NCBI RefSeq assembly: GCF_932294415.1
Contig: NC_065542.1
Span: forward strand, 45,287,942-45,351,941
DNA: 64,000 bases
Source: Quercus robur
Taxonomy: Eukaryota > Streptophyta > Magnoliopsida > Fagales > Fagaceae
Reading direction: 5' to 3'
The notes under the pieces are model-generated. The model saw only the letters and a program-made list of their open reading frames with translations, made no database searches and was not told the DNA's origin. Shown piece by piece: positions 1 to 11,018 of the stretch. The position numbers and the translations under genes were made by a program. Positions within the stretch are counted from its first letter, which is position 1. Every line of letters starts with the position of its first letter.

Positions 1-1235
1 GGGAAAACCTAAGATTCACTAGAAATAATTAATCAAAGAGGGAGTTTTTCACAAAACATTCTCAAGTCAGTTTGATTTGATTAGGACCTTTTCTGGCCTT
101 GATCCTTTGAGTTTAAAATTACTAATCACGTTTCTATTGAAAGCTTCTTTTTTTTAGGTATTCTTATAAATTTTCTTTTTCCATCTCTGAGTTAATCATT
201 TCTTTAATCTGTTTCTTTATTTAGTTTATGTTTAAATATGTTTGTTTATGTTAGTTTTAGGCTTTCTTTATGTTTGTGAAGATGTTTTGTTGTTAGAATT
301 AGGGTTTTAGTTCATGCTCTGTTTTTTGCTTAGGTTTTTTTATTTTTTATTTATTTATTTTAAATATTTTTTTTATAGGTTAGGGTTTTGAACAACCCTG
401 CATAAGTGTGCCATGAGCATGTGTACGCAGATCAAATCCTACATGCGTGGGATTTGGCTTGCGTACGCAGGCCTCTGCCTGTGTTCGCAGGTTGTTGCCC
501 ATAAACCTTAATTGTTTTGTTTCATCCTTTACTTCATATAATATGTTTCTGTTTTGGGTTTCATTTCACATGTTTTATGCTTCATAAGTTTCTGTTTACT
601 TTGTTCACATGCTTGTTTGTCTTTAACATGTTTAGATTAGGATTTTCTTGTTTAAGATGCTATGTACATGAATTCACATGCTCATACATGATGCCATAGG
701 TGCTGTGTTTTTGCAAGGTAAGTAAGGGTATGTCATGCATTGATATGAACATGCATTTTTGTGATGAACATGTTTGTGTGATGTTTGATCTTGAATATGG
801 ATGTTTATATGATTTTGTGATTGCCATGATACCTTGCTACCATGATCAAGTTGTTGCCTTTGTTTGAGATAAATGGTATGATTGGGTTTCACATGCTAGA
901 GTTTTCTTTTATGTGCATATGGGTTTGACTCTCTTTTTGTTTAAGGGTAGATATGTATGTGTTTAGGGATAATGATGCCATGTTATATGCTTAGATATAT
1001 GCTAGTGTGTGTGTGAGAATAGATACAAGTGTTGAAAATGTTTTTAATAAGGTTAAGATGTAAGACACAATGATTGGAGACCAACCTTAGGGCTGGGCGG
1101 TCTTGGGTGCCTAACACCTTCCCGAAACCATACCTATACTCTAAACCCATACTCTAATAGTAAGATCAATGGTCCTTCCTTAAAAGGACCCTATATTCAT
1201 GATCCCTAGACCATATAACTAGGTGGTGACTTTGA
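1..1235 (+). repeat. Probable gypsy LTR 3' portion (fragment)
   Basis: No gene is visible. The stretch is T-rich on this strand. It carries three copies of a GTACGCAG-like motif near 424-490. At about 1081-1230 it has a block (GGGCGGTCTTGGGTGCCTAA, then a run of CCT/CCC-rich text, then GGTGGTGACTTT) that resembles the end of plant Ty3/gypsy LTRs just before a TGGCGACTCC-type primer binding site. I infer the right-hand part of an old LTR whose internal region was lost. The left edge is outside the window. The assignment is by recognition only. Confidence 0.35.
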
Positions 1236-1244
1236 CACTTTCCG

Positions 1245-2246
1245 TTGTGTCCACAAGTACACTTTGTTCAAAGTATGGCATGCAGTGTTTACAGCTTCTC
1301 CCTAGAAAGACTTAGGCATACTTCTGTTATTCAACATGACTCTGGCCATCTTTTGAATTACTCTATTCTTTCTTTCCATAACCCTATTCTGTTAAGGTGT
1401 CTTGGGTGTAGAAAATTCTTACTTTGTTCCCTGATCATTGCAAAAGGACTTGAGTTTAGAGTTCTCAAACTTTCTTCCACGATCACTTCTGATCCAAACA
1501 ATCAAAGTATTCTTCTCTACTTGCAACTTCTTGCACAAATGAATCATCTTGTCAGAAGCTTTAGATTTATCTTTCACGAGAACCATCCAAGTGTACCGTG
1601 TGAAATCATCCACTAGAATAAGGATGTACTTCATTTCACCTAAGCTTTGAACTCTGGCAGGACCCATAAGATCAACATGCAGCAACTCTAAGGGTCTAGA
1701 TGTCCGAACTTCACTAATTGATGGATGCTTAACTTTCACTTGTTTACCAATCTAACATAGTCCACAAATACTTTTCTCTTTCTTTTCAAACTTTGGTCAA
1801 CTGAGAATTGCTTCACACTTGGAGATTTTCTCTATTTGCTTATGGCTAGCATGTCCTAACCATTGACGCCATAGGTCCACCTGATTAATTTTTACACTAT
1901 AACACTTATGATTTATGCTTGGTGTTATACTGTAACAATTATCAGCAGTCCTTATTCCAACACAAATGCAGTCACCACCATCATTAAGTATCTCATATTC
2001 ATACTTCGTGAACAACACATTTAGCCCATTATCACAGATTTGACGGATACTCAATAAGTTTGCCTTTAATCCATCCACGTACCACACATCTTCGAACATG
2101 GGCAACCTTAGAATGTCTATTGTTCCAATACCTCGGATGACTAACTTGCTTCCATCTCCAAATGTGACGGTTCCAATCATTCCTTCAAAAAGTGTCTTGA
2201 ACAACGCTTTATTACCTGTCATGTGCTTGGAACAACCACTATCCAA
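1245..2246 (-). pseudogene. Ty1/copia pol fragment (protease, GAG-pre-integrase, integrase)
   Basis: On the minus strand the reading starts at about 2246 with an aspartic-protease motif (DSGCSKHMTG). A GAG-pre-integrase segment follows (WLGHASHKQIEKIS, about 1797-1850), then an integrase core (LLHVDLMGP and LILVDDFTRYTW, with a degraded SDRGRKFEN, about 1419-1739). Weaker integrase text, including a run like RVMERKNRVIQKMARV, continues down to about 1245. Stops between the pieces and the absence of gag, RT, RNase H or LTRs show a decayed internal fragment. The protein style suggests the SIRE/Maximus side of Ty1/copia, but that is an inference. No function is expected. Confidence 0.85.
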
Positions 2247-2787
2247 ATACTAAAGACAAATATCCCTTTAAAGTAGTTAAAGCAGTATAACAAACATAAT
2301 TATTGCAACAAGTATTTATCCCTAGATACTCAAGGATAGGATTAACTCATTTAAAAAGCCACATAGTCCAAGAGGAAATAGATTCAATTCTCAACCTAAT
2401 TGCATTCAAGTATAAAGACAAAAAATCCATGACAGCAAGGGTCAAAGATCAACTTTAGGTATAAAAATATAAAAACAAGAGCTAACCCACTTTGATTCCA
2501 CTTGTTTGTTTGTTTAGACCCCTTAAAGTAGATTGTTTAACCTAACATATTAGCCAAGTGATTACTTAGGTTAATTATTTAGATCTTGGTCAAACAATAA
2601 TAAATCATATCATGTAAAATAGTGGAAAGTAAATAACACCACAACATGATGATCCAGAAAAATCGATGAAACGAATCGTTTTATGGTATAAACATGGGGA
2701 AGATTTGACCTAGCAATACTCTAGGTAAAGCAAATTCACTATAAGAGAATCGAAGATACATTTTTTTTTAATTACTATATATATATA
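2247..2787. other. No gene seen
   Basis: AT-rich sequence upstream (on the minus strand) of the copia protease fragment. It may be decayed gag or leader of the same element, but I could not recognise a gag frame or zinc knuckle. Nothing else is supported here. Confidence 0.4.
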
Positions 2788-2959
2788 GGGCAAGACTTAG
2801 GTACAATACTTAGGTGTTAGGTGCTATTTTTTAGGTTCTCCTCTTAAGATTCTACCATGTAAATTTTTTCTCATGGGATTGAAGTGTATTTTTTAGTTAA
2901 TTAGCTACATTGCTTAATCTTAAATGGGGAATCTAAGGAACAACACCTAAGTTTTGTCC
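2788..2959. mobile_element. MITE, about 172 bp
   Basis: The ends are inverted: GGGCAAGACTTAGGT on the left and, reverse complemented, GGACAAAACTTAGGT on the right (two mismatches in 15). Both sides abut ATATATATA, which may be a 9-bp target duplication but lies in AT repeat and so is ambiguous. There is no coding capacity. Family unknown; a 9-bp AT-rich duplication would fit a Mutator-type MITE. Confidence 0.6.
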
Positions 2960-3135
2960 ATATATATAGATATAAATAAAACTGAAAGCTTTGACTTTTG
3001 GTTGACCTCTCCACAATTTTAAACATCAACATTATTTAAATAAATAAAAACAAAAATTCTGATAGGATTGAAAAAGAAAACAGAAAAAAAAGAGACTCAC
3101 ATTGAAAATAGGACTCAAATAAAAAAAAAGACCCA

Positions 3136-3138
<3 letters not shown>

Positions 3139-3181
<43 letters not shown>
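3139..3181 (+). repeat. (GA)n microsatellite
   Basis: About 21 uninterrupted GA units. It lies at the start of a stretch built of diverged direct repeats. Confidence 0.95.
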
Positions 3182-3183
<2 letters not shown>

Positions 3184-3490
3184 CTATTAGGACTCTCTCC
3201 CCTCCTTTAAGTCCTAACAATTATCACCTCAAAACCTTAAACTTAACTTCACTTTAGGATTCAAAAAAAAGGAAAAAGAAGAGAGACTCACGTAACCAAA
3301 AAAAAAAAAAAAAGACTTAGGATTTAGAAAAAAAAAAAAAGAGAGAAGGACTCTTGTTAGGAGTCTCTTTTCCCTCCTCAAAACCTTAGCTGTTACCACC
3401 TCAAAACCCTAAGCTTAACTTTACTTTAGGATTAAAAAAAAAAAAAGAAAAAAAAAAGCGACTAACGTATAAAAAAAAAAAAAACTAAGA
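3182..3490 (+). repeat. Diverged direct repeat, about 165-bp unit
   Basis: Two copies share the order CTCTCCCCTCCT / CTTTTCCCTCCT, then ACCACCTCAAAACC / ATCACCTCAAAACC, then ACTTTAGGATT, then an A-rich run with GAGACTCACGTA or GCGACTAACGTA. The copies begin near 3182 and 3355. A partial earlier copy, with AGAGACTCACATTG, is visible near 3092. The unit is non-coding. Confidence 0.6.
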
Positions 3491-4265
3491 AATTTGATTC
3501 AACTTTCTTCTTTTATTAATGAATTTTATGTCGAATTTTTTTATATTGTTATTATTAATAAAATTTCAATTCAACATACGTGGATATTTGTTTATATTGT
3601 TATTAATGAATTTTTTCTTTTATGTTGAATTTTTTATTTGCTTTCATATGTGCCTGACATTTTCTTTCTATCTTATTCTTTTGTAATGTTTGGAATTGAT
3701 TTTCTTTTGAGTGTTTGGGTTAATCTCCATATTTATATTGACATTGTTTTCGTGGGTTTGGTTTTTGGATTAAAATTTCTACTAATTTTTTTTAATTTTT
3801 TTAATTTTTTATATATTGTACATTGTAAATAAAGCATCTCTATTTTTTTTGGAGAAAAATCAAAACTGCAACCTATGTCTTCCAGCCTAGGGAACAATAA
3901 ATTTTTAGTTGGTATGTTATATATAAATTTGTTGATTTTGGTTTGGTTTTGAAGTAGAATTTAGAGATTCTATAAATTTTGAAGTTTCAAGTCTTGAGGT
4001 TTTTGGTACTTGTATTTCAGTAGGTTGATCTTAATTCTTCACCTTAAATGTTTTTTATTTAGGTTTATGTGATTTTTTGTTTTCCCATTAACAGCTATGA
4101 TTTTTGGCTGATTAATTATTTTTTTGGATTAATTTCAATTAATTATTTGTTTGGATTCAATATAAAAGATAATGGAATTAGGTATTATAATTTTGATATT
4201 GTTCCATGTTTTAAATTGTCTATATTGTATATTACTATGAGAAAGTCATATTGCAACTCAAATTT
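3491..4265. other. AT-rich intergenic, no gene seen
   Basis: Low-complexity AT-rich sequence. Short open frames here have hydrophobic, F/L/I-rich translations typical of random T-rich DNA. Nothing is recognisable. Confidence 0.5.
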
Positions 4266-4280
4266 AAAACTTGGTGTGGC

Positions 4281-4282
<2 letters not shown>

Positions 4283-4332
<50 letters not shown>
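4283..4332 (+). repeat. (CA)n microsatellite at LINE 5' junction
   Basis: About 25 CA units lie directly between the left target duplication and the truncated LINE start. The equivalent position to the right of the element has no CA tract, so the repeat belongs to the junction and not to the original target. Confidence 0.95.
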
Positions 4333-4349
4333 AAGTTTTATGCTGAAAT

Positions 4350-6434
4350 GCTCCTCGTATAACTAATTTGCTTTTTGCTGATGACTCTTTGATTTTTTGT
4401 CAGGCTAGTAAAAATGAAGTGCAGGTTGTTTCAGATACTCTACAGCATTATGCTGATGCTTCTGGCCAATGCATTAACCTAGAGATGTCTTTTGCTTATT
4501 TTAGCAGCAATGTATCTGTGGAGCAAAAAGCATGGATTATTGATAAACTGAAGGTGAAGGCCGTGGAAAGGTTTGATTCTTATTTGGGGCTGCCTACTTT
4601 GATTGGACGGAGGAAATATGATTCTTTTACTTTCCTTAAGGAACGAGTTTGGAAAAAGATGCAAGGTTGGAAAGGGAAGTTGCTTTCTAGGGCGGGGAAA
4701 GAGATTCTGATAAAAGCAGTGGCTCAATCTATTCCCACCTATACGATGGGGGTGTTTCAATTGCCTGGAAAATTATGTGATGAGTTGGATGCTATGTGTG
4801 CTAGATTTTGGTGGGGCCAAGTTGGTGAAGAGAGGAAAATTCAATGGAAAAGCTGGAGCTTTTTAACACAGTCAAAGAAAGAGGGTGGGATGGGCTTTCG
4901 AGATATTAGATCCTTTAATTTAGCTATGCTAGCAAAGCAAGGATGGAGGTTGTTGCAAGATAAAAACTCTCTTTTGTATAATTGTTTTAAGGCAAAATAT
5001 TTTCCGTGGTGTGAGTTCCTTGAGGCGAAGGATTGTCAAAATAGCTCTTACGTTTGGAAGAGCTTGCTGGCTGCCCAACCGGTTTTGAGGAGAGGGTGTT
5101 ATTGGAGAGTGGGTAATGGTGCTTCTATCCATGTTCTAAAGGATTGTTGGTTACCTAATCAGCCAGCTAGAAAAATTTTGTTCCAACCCGAGGAGGATAT
5201 TTTGGAGTGGAGGGTTTCAGACTTAATAGATTGGCAGACCCACCAGTGGGATAGAGAACGAATTCAGGCTTTATTCCATCAGTTTGATGCTGAAGCTATT
5301 CTTCAGGTTCCTTTGAGCAGGCGGGTTGTGCAAGATTCCTTGGTATGGTTGTTTACAAAGAAGGGTAGCTATAGTGTGAAGTTCGGGTACCATGTTGCTA
5401 AGCTATTGAAGATGGCAGAGAGTTCCTCAGGAGAGACTTCAATGCAAAGAGCAAGCACTTCCTTATGGTTACGGGTTTGGAAAGCAATGGTCCCCAATAA
5501 GGTAAAACTCTTTTCTTGGAGAGCATGTCAAAATATATTGCCTACACGGGATAACTTGGTTCGGAGAAGGGTGGTGGAGGATGCGAGTTGTTGCTTCTGT
5601 CATAGAGCTATAGAAACGGTATTGCATGTGCTTTGGGAGTGTGGGGCTGCACAGGATGTGTGGGCGAGTAGTGTTATCAGATTTCAAAAATTTGGGACTG
5701 AGCAAGTGGATTTTAGACAGCTAGTAGCTGGTCTCATGTCGAAGTTGTCATTGAAGGAATGGGATTTATTTTGGGTGATTTGTTGGCAAATTTGGCTACA
5801 GAGGAACACGGTGTTGCATGGGGGTGTTTTCCAACACCCATCACGGTCTCACCAACGTGCATCAGATTATTTGAAAGAGTTTGTTGAGGCTCAAGGCCAA
5901 CTGAGTGTACCTGTATCAGTCCACATCCTTGCAAGTCAAGCATGGCAGCCACCAAAAGGAGAGTTCTTCAAGCTGAATTTTGATGGAGCCAGTTTTGATA
6001 ATGGTGTGACTTCGGGATATGGTGCTATTATTCGCAATAGGAATGGTGAAGTTATGGCTGTTGTATCTGCCAAGGGAGGTGCTGTGAGGGATAGTGAAGA
6101 ATTGGAGGTGATGGCTTGTCGCAAAGCTTTGGAATTTGCTATAGACGCTGGTTTTATGGAGGTGATACTAGAAGGTGATAATGCCCTGGTTATGAAGACA
6201 GTTTCACAGGCTCAACCAAACTTCTCTCGGCTTGGATTGATCTATGAAGATATTTGGTGCTTGGCTGCAGGTTTTAGATCCATTTCAACTAGCTGTGTTA
6301 GGCGTAGTGCCAATGGTGTTGCTCATGCTTTGGCAAAATTTGCTAGGTTATCTGATGATGATATCGTATGGATGGAGGAGGATCCTCCCCCTGCTGTGGA
6401 TGCTCTGTATTTGGATTCTAGTCTTTTGATTTAA
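4350..6434 (+). pseudogene. LINE ORF2 C-terminal part (RT remnant, zf-RVT, RNase H)
   Basis: One continuous frame of about 690 codons. It enters at the RT catalytic motif (LLFADDSLIF near 4368-4397). It continues through the RT thumb region and a zf-RVT-type domain (motifs WKAMVPNKVKLFSWRA and CCFCHRAIETVLHVLWEC, about 5470-5660). It ends with an RVT_3 RNase H domain (KLNFDGASFDNG near 5970, ELEVMACRKALEFA near 6100, EGDNALV near 6172), which is characteristic of plant L1 elements. There is no native start codon: the frame simply opens after a stop at 4344. It lacks ORF1, the endonuclease and the RT fingers, so it cannot be mobile on its own. The stop is followed within 30 bp by the A tail. 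Confidence 0.9.
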
Positions 6435-6482
6435 TGAAAGTCATTTGGTTCCGGTTTCAAAAAAAAAACTTGGTGTGTCTTC

Positions 6483-7000
6483 CTCATATCATGGTCTTTG
6501 TTTATATATTTGCAGTTTATATTAGTTTTGAGTGTGAGTATATATAATCATTGTGAGTTTTGCTTTATTAATTTAAGAATTGTAAATTACTTTGTAGGTT
6601 TCGGTAACTATGCACTTGCAACTCAATAACGTTCAATGTTAGACAACACTTCTAAACTATGGAAAAGTTAGAAGTTAAATATTTCTTCATTTAAAAAGAA
6701 AAAAAAAAATACTAACTAGCAAAATGTCTATTTACTCATTTGTTGGATTTTTTTTTTCAAAGTTAGTAGTTTTTCCGTGCATCACACGAGTTAGCGACTA
6801 GTTATTATTATTAAATTGAGCATTAAAACACCATCACAAATAAGAGAAAATTTTTAACCAAATAATCATGAGCATAACATCAAACAAACACAAACTATAT
6901 GCTAAGAACTTAAGGTTTGGGTTTTATTTAGGAAGAGGCCAAAAAAAAAAAAAAATTATATAATATGTTCTTTAAAATTTAACAATATATTAAATATAGG
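6483..7000. other. AT-rich intergenic, no gene seen
   Basis: No recognisable coding or RNA feature. Several A and T homopolymers are present. Confidence 0.5.
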
Positions 7001-7124
7001 GGAGTTGGGTCGAGTTAGGCGGATTGGTAAATCTCATTATTCGAACCCAACCCGACCCACTGTAAAAAAAAATTCATGATCCACCAGTTGAGTCGGGTTG
7101 GTTTTAGTGAGTTGGTGGGTTCTC
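7001..7124. repeat. GGGTTG/CCCGACCC-rich remnant, hAT-like
   Basis: Alternating GGGTCGAGTT / CCCAACCCGACCC / GAGTCGGGTTGG text resembles the subterminal regions of the two better-defined hAT-like elements at 17738 and 32038. No terminal repeats or target duplication can be assigned, so this is only a likely remnant. Confidence 0.4.
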
Positions 7125-7318
7125 TCCACACCCTACCAGCAAGGCAGCTCATGAATTAACTAAATGGTTTGAAAGCTATGGATATTTTGATAGTTTTTGG
7201 TGTGGGTCACTGCCCTCCTATTGTTGTTAGTGTAGTTGAGAAGGAGGCTACCCTTATCAAGCTTTGTAATCTTTCTTTGCTTTCCTCTAATAAAAGTTTT
7301 CAGTTTATCAAAAAAAAA
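7125..7318 (+). repeat. LINE 3'-end fragment
   Basis: The plus strand reads through a short RNase H tail similar in layout to plant L1 ends (AAHELTKWFESYGYFDSFW near 7143-7200). It ends in an A run at about 7310-7318 after a CAGTTTATC tail. Only the last 200 bp or so remain. Confidence 0.6.
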
Positions 7319-7328
7319 AGTACTATAC

Positions 7329-7625
7329 ATTTTTTTTTTTTGATGAAACACAAATTAACCATTAGAAACCCCAAAATCAAAATCAAATTCAAATTACACA
7401 ATAGCAATCTTAGCTCCAGCTTCCTCAAGCTGCTTCTTGGCCTCTTTAGCCTCATCTTTAGAAACCCCTTCCTTAAACTTCTTAGGCAACCCTTCAATCA
7501 ACTCCTTAGCCTCCTTCAAAGCCAAGCTCGTCAACGCCCTCACCGCCTTAATCCCTAAAATCCTCAAATTGTTGGGGACATCCTCGATAACCACGTCGAA
7601 CTTGGTCTTCTCTTTGACAATGGCG
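7329..7625 (-). pseudogene. Plastid ribosomal protein L12 C-terminal retropseudogene
   Basis: The minus strand from about 7618 to 7394 encodes some 72 residues that match the conserved C-terminal domain of chloroplast/bacterial L7/L12. The motifs are [38 protein letters not shown] and a final [10 protein letters not shown]. The stop is followed by a UTR-like stretch and a 12-nt A run (minus strand, at 7329-7340), which suggests a processed, 5'-truncated retrocopy. Upstream the frame stays open to 7855, but that 80-residue part (W/L/S-rich) is unlike any L12 N-terminus or transit peptide. The longer frame is therefore probably a chance fusion. A genuine plastid L12 gene would carry a transit peptide and the L12 dimerisation domain; both are absent. 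Confidence 0.8.
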
Positions 7626-7640
7626 AGTCCCGTGTCAGCT

Positions 7641-8199
7641 CCAACGAGGGCTAGAGAAACAAGCCACCACTGCCACCACGGCGTGGCAAGGTCACCACCA
7701 CCGTGACCTTGCCACGTCAAGATCCACCCTAAGTAGGCCACCATTGCACATCGAGAGAAACAGGGAGTGGAGATAGAGAGATAGAGTGGGAGTGAGGGAG
7801 AAAGGATTGAAGGAGAGAGAGAATCACGGAAGGAGGAGAGAGGATTGAAAAACACAGAAAATAAAGAGAGAAAAAGTCAGATTGAATAAAAAACTATTAT
7901 TTAATTTACAATTATGCTACCGTGCGATTCTACATTTTGAATTGTAGAATCGCATTGTAGCATAATTGCAATTTTTTTTACAATAATTAGGTTTTGCAAG
8001 ACCATCTGTTGGGGAGTTTAGAGTTTAAATGTTAAATACTACCAATATATAGCATATGCTGTTCCCATTGTGAATGCTGATTTGGACAATAAAAAAGATA
8101 CAGACTTTACCCCAAAAATATAAAAAAAACCGCGTAAGCCTTGAAGGCCGCAATAGACAAAATCTCATGGTTAGACCTTTTTATTCTAGTGTATTTCGT
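7641..8199. other. Intergenic with a 25-bp hairpin
   Basis: No gene seen. The stretch contains GAGAGA-type purine-rich sequence (7760-7880) and the inverted repeat listed separately. Confidence 0.5.
7909..7968. repeat. Inverted repeat (25-bp arms, 10-nt loop)
   Basis: The arms at 7909-7933 and 7944-7968 pair over 25 bp with two mismatches around a 10-nt loop. The core is GCGATTCTAC with its complement, flanked by ATTATGCTAC with its complement. It could be the tip of a fold-back MITE or a small hairpin. No target duplication is clear. Confidence 0.8.
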
Positions 8200-8397
8200 T
8201 AGGTTTAAATCGGGCAGCAAACAAGGCTGCCTATGAATTAGCAAAAGTCTTTCAGTAATTCTGTTTTTGGGTATTTTGGTCTAGCTCTTGGTCCTCCGAG
8301 TTCTGTTGATGTAATTTCAATGGAGGCTGAGGCTTAATTGTATTATGGATTCTGGTGTGCTGTTAAAGTTCATTGCTTTCATTTAAAAAAAAAAACC
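8200..8397 (+). repeat. LINE 3'-end fragment
   Basis: A degraded RNase H tail (NRAANKAAYELAKVFQ, about 8206-8257) is followed by a typical LINE 3' UTR and an A run at 8385-8396. It is the same kind of fragment as at 7125-7318 but a different sequence. Confidence 0.6.
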
Positions 8398-8946
8398 CAG
8401 ATAAGCAATAATTTGGAGGAAAATATGTTGCAAATCCAACACATTCTGTAGAGAAGTCTCAATTTTTGACCCTCTCCACCTGGTGGCCACTCCAATCCAT
8501 CTCCCCCCAAAATTCCCAAACCCACAAACCGCAAGAGAGGAGACCCATCTCTTCTAAATGGCGATAACACCCAATACAAGAAGAAATACAATCAGTACTT
8601 CTCTTAGTGCTTGCTTGTTCGAAAGTCCCTGTATCCTAATTCCCCTTCACCGCATTCATTTTCAATACACCAGGTACTGTACTTTTATCACTCTTTCTGT
8701 ATGTTTATAAATGTTTAAGTGTTTAATGTCTATGTTTTGTCAGATGAGAATTGTAATAAACATACATATGAGAATATGTAATAAACCGAATTCAACTAGG
8801 AAAAGGATTTTAATTGAAATTGTAAAAGCAAATAAATCCTAATTCCTCTAGGAAAGAGAAAACAACATAAAATATTAAAATATTCTATTCTCCCTTAACC
8901 AATCTGCATTAATCCGACTGCCACTAGGAATCCAAAATCCTTATCA
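8398..8946. other. Upstream region of MYB gene
   Basis: No coding feature is supported. The 3' part precedes the TATA-like box and probably contains the MYB promoter. Confidence 0.4.
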
Positions 8947-8958
8947 ATATATATATAA
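8947..8958 (+). promoter_or_regulatory. TATA-like box of MYB gene
   Basis: ATATATATATAACC lies about 95-105 nt upstream of the chosen ATG at 9052, a usual plant spacing allowing for a leader of 60-80 nt. This is inferred from position and sequence only. Confidence 0.45.
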
Positions 8959-9051
8959 CCCTCTCACTATGTAATAGACATTGTAATAAGAGTTTGAAAG
9001 AGAGTTGCAGTAGTTATTAAGGGGTTGGGTTATTCTTTGCTAGAGAGAACA

Positions 9052-11018
9052 ATGGTGAGGGAAAGAAAGTGCTCCCAATGTGGCCTCACTGGCCACAACT
9101 TTAAGAATTGCACCAGCTCTGTTATTAGCAATTCTGCCAATAATAACACTAACGCAGCTGCGTGCATCAAAATTTTTGGTGTTTATTTACAGAATAATGT
9201 TAATGGCAACGTCGAGAACAACAAGAGTAAAGTTGTTAGAGAGCCAAGCATTGCTGTTGATCAGAAACCGAAAGGTATATATTATGTCAAAAAACTGCTT
9301 TTAGTTTTAGTTTATAGAAAGTAAATCTTGTGTTTTCTTTCTTATGGAAGTAAAACCATTGTGTCAGTATTTTGTTTGCTGGAAAGAAGTTAGCATTGGA
9401 CATACGAATTATTAATTAGCAGTTTTTAATGTAGTTAATTTGCTGTTTGTTTCAGGGAAGCGATGGACTGAGGAAGAGCACAAATTATTTCTAATTGGTC
9501 TAAACCAGCTTGGGAAACATGATTGGAAAGAAATTTCACAGAAGTTTGTGATCACCAAAACCCCAGCCCAGGTTGCTAGTCATGCACAGAAATATTTCTT
9601 GAGACAGGCTGAAACTAATAAGATGAAACGTAGACCGAGTGTGTTTGACTTGACTCTGCAGAATGAAGCGGAAATCTCTCCGTCTGCTCCTAAGGATTGC
9701 CAAGTTTCACAAACTAAGAAAAGTGATGCTGAAAGCAGCTCTGAATCTTTGGCATTGGACATTCCACCACTTGCTCAAATTCCAGCCTCTGTATGTGGTG
9801 TTCCAAGTTATTGTCAGATTCCTTCCATGGTAATTAATAATTTGATTTTTGCCACCTTTTTTAATTGTTGAATTCTATTTCATATGGTAGTAAAATAAAA
9901 ATTATTTAAACTGATTTTAGGTCACAACATAGTGTGTATTTTATCTTTACTATTAGATTACTGGATAAGAACTATATCAACTATTACACTAAAAACCATT
10001 CATTGTTAGTGATCTTTAAAGCAACTTGTCAATGCAATGAACCTTTGAGGAATTAGACCATCATTTGCACACTGTTTACAAATTTAATATCTTGCAGTGC
10101 TTTTAAATAAAATAAAAATTCTTTATTCAATTTTTGGTGAGGGAAAGGGTTCTCCCGGAAATATGCTTGCTTAAATTGTGGTGAGTGGTAGCTGGCAAGA
10201 TTATGGCGAAACTTTTTACTTAATAGTGCTTTAAAATGGTGCTATAATCGTATGATCTTCTATGCTGTGCTTCATTAGGACTAATGTCAGTTGATTGGAA
10301 ATTTGCTACCTTACTTTATGCTCCATAGGCTGGTGGTGTCTGCGTTTTTAATAAATCACTGCAGAATTGATTAAAATTGGATTACAATTCTCTGAAGTTC
10401 CACAAATAGCATGTTGAATTATATGGTGAACTGGACTTATATATATATTATATATCCTTGATTCGAATCAAGATTGCAGCCTGAGATGTTTCTAATAGCT
10501 AGCCACATATGGCTTGTTACAAAGTAGATTTCTTTAAGCATGGAATTTTAATTTATTTCTTTTCAATCACCACTAAATGTAAATACTTCATCTCCTAGGA
10601 TATACCTAGTATCAATTTCCTTCTGTTTCTTTGATCTCTTAAATTCTCTTTTTTATATGAATCTTTCGCCTAGCCAAAGCATCTAACCAGTTTCTTTTTA
10701 TAATGATTTTGCTTGTCTTAACAGGTGGGAATGCCTGGCAGTGCACTGTTCATCCCAAACCCAATGGTGAATTTTGCCAGCCAAAGTTATTTGTGCTGGT
10801 TGCCTGGAACCCAGCAGAATTTTTGTACTTGTGCTTCTGATATTATCGATCCATCCAATATTCCTTCACCACCATCTTTCTGTCGCAATCTATCTGATTT
10901 AGGCAATAGGCTTTCATCAATTGCTAGAGATGTTGAAGAGCTTACAATAGGACAGCCACAGACCTCCCGAGGAATAAATGTATCAACTCAAACATCTGGA
11001 GCTATTGGAGTGACTTGA
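9052..11018 (+). CDS. SHAQKYF-class R1-type MYB transcription factor with N-terminal zinc knuckle
   Basis: Three exons (9052-9274, 9456-9829, 10725-11018) with GT-AG borders join to 891 nt, 296 residues. The chosen ATG is the first in frame after an upstream TTG, and the exon phases agree. Residues 7-20 form a CX2CX4HX4C zinc knuckle. Residues 40-44 (KIFGV) are a one-residue variant of the R/KLFGV repression motif seen in this family. Residues 76-125 are a single MYB repeat with W78, W98 and the SHAQKYF signature at 116-122, followed by a conserved RRPSVFDL block. Family members bind I-box/TATCCA-like elements and act as nuclear repressors or activators in sugar, growth and senescence responses. 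The specific target here is unknown. The third exon and part of intron 2 are duplicated 9.9 kb downstream. Confidence 0.9.

Larger units (their letters stand above)
4266..6482 (+). mobile_element. 5'-truncated L1-type LINE with target-site duplication
   Basis: The insertion is bounded by a direct repeat of 18 bp with one mismatch: AAAACTTGGTGTGGCTTC at 4266-4283 and AAAACTTGGTGTGTCTTC at 6465-6482. A short A tail (about 10 A) precedes the right copy. The LINE body begins between about 4333 and 4350, inside the reverse transcriptase, so the endonuclease and most of the RT are missing. This is typical of truncated target-primed reverse transcription. A pure CA tract of about 50 bp sits between the left duplication and the LINE start. 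The coding part is uninterrupted, which suggests a fairly recent insertion. Confidence 0.9.

Noticed and set aside
4069-4362. 97-aa plus-strand frame
   Set aside because: It reads through a CA microsatellite (HTHTHT) and AT-rich DNA.
7394-7855. 153-aa minus-strand frame as a real full-length L12 gene
   Set aside because: Only the last 72 residues or so match L12; there is no transit peptide or N-terminal domain, and an A run follows the stop. Treated as a retropseudogene.
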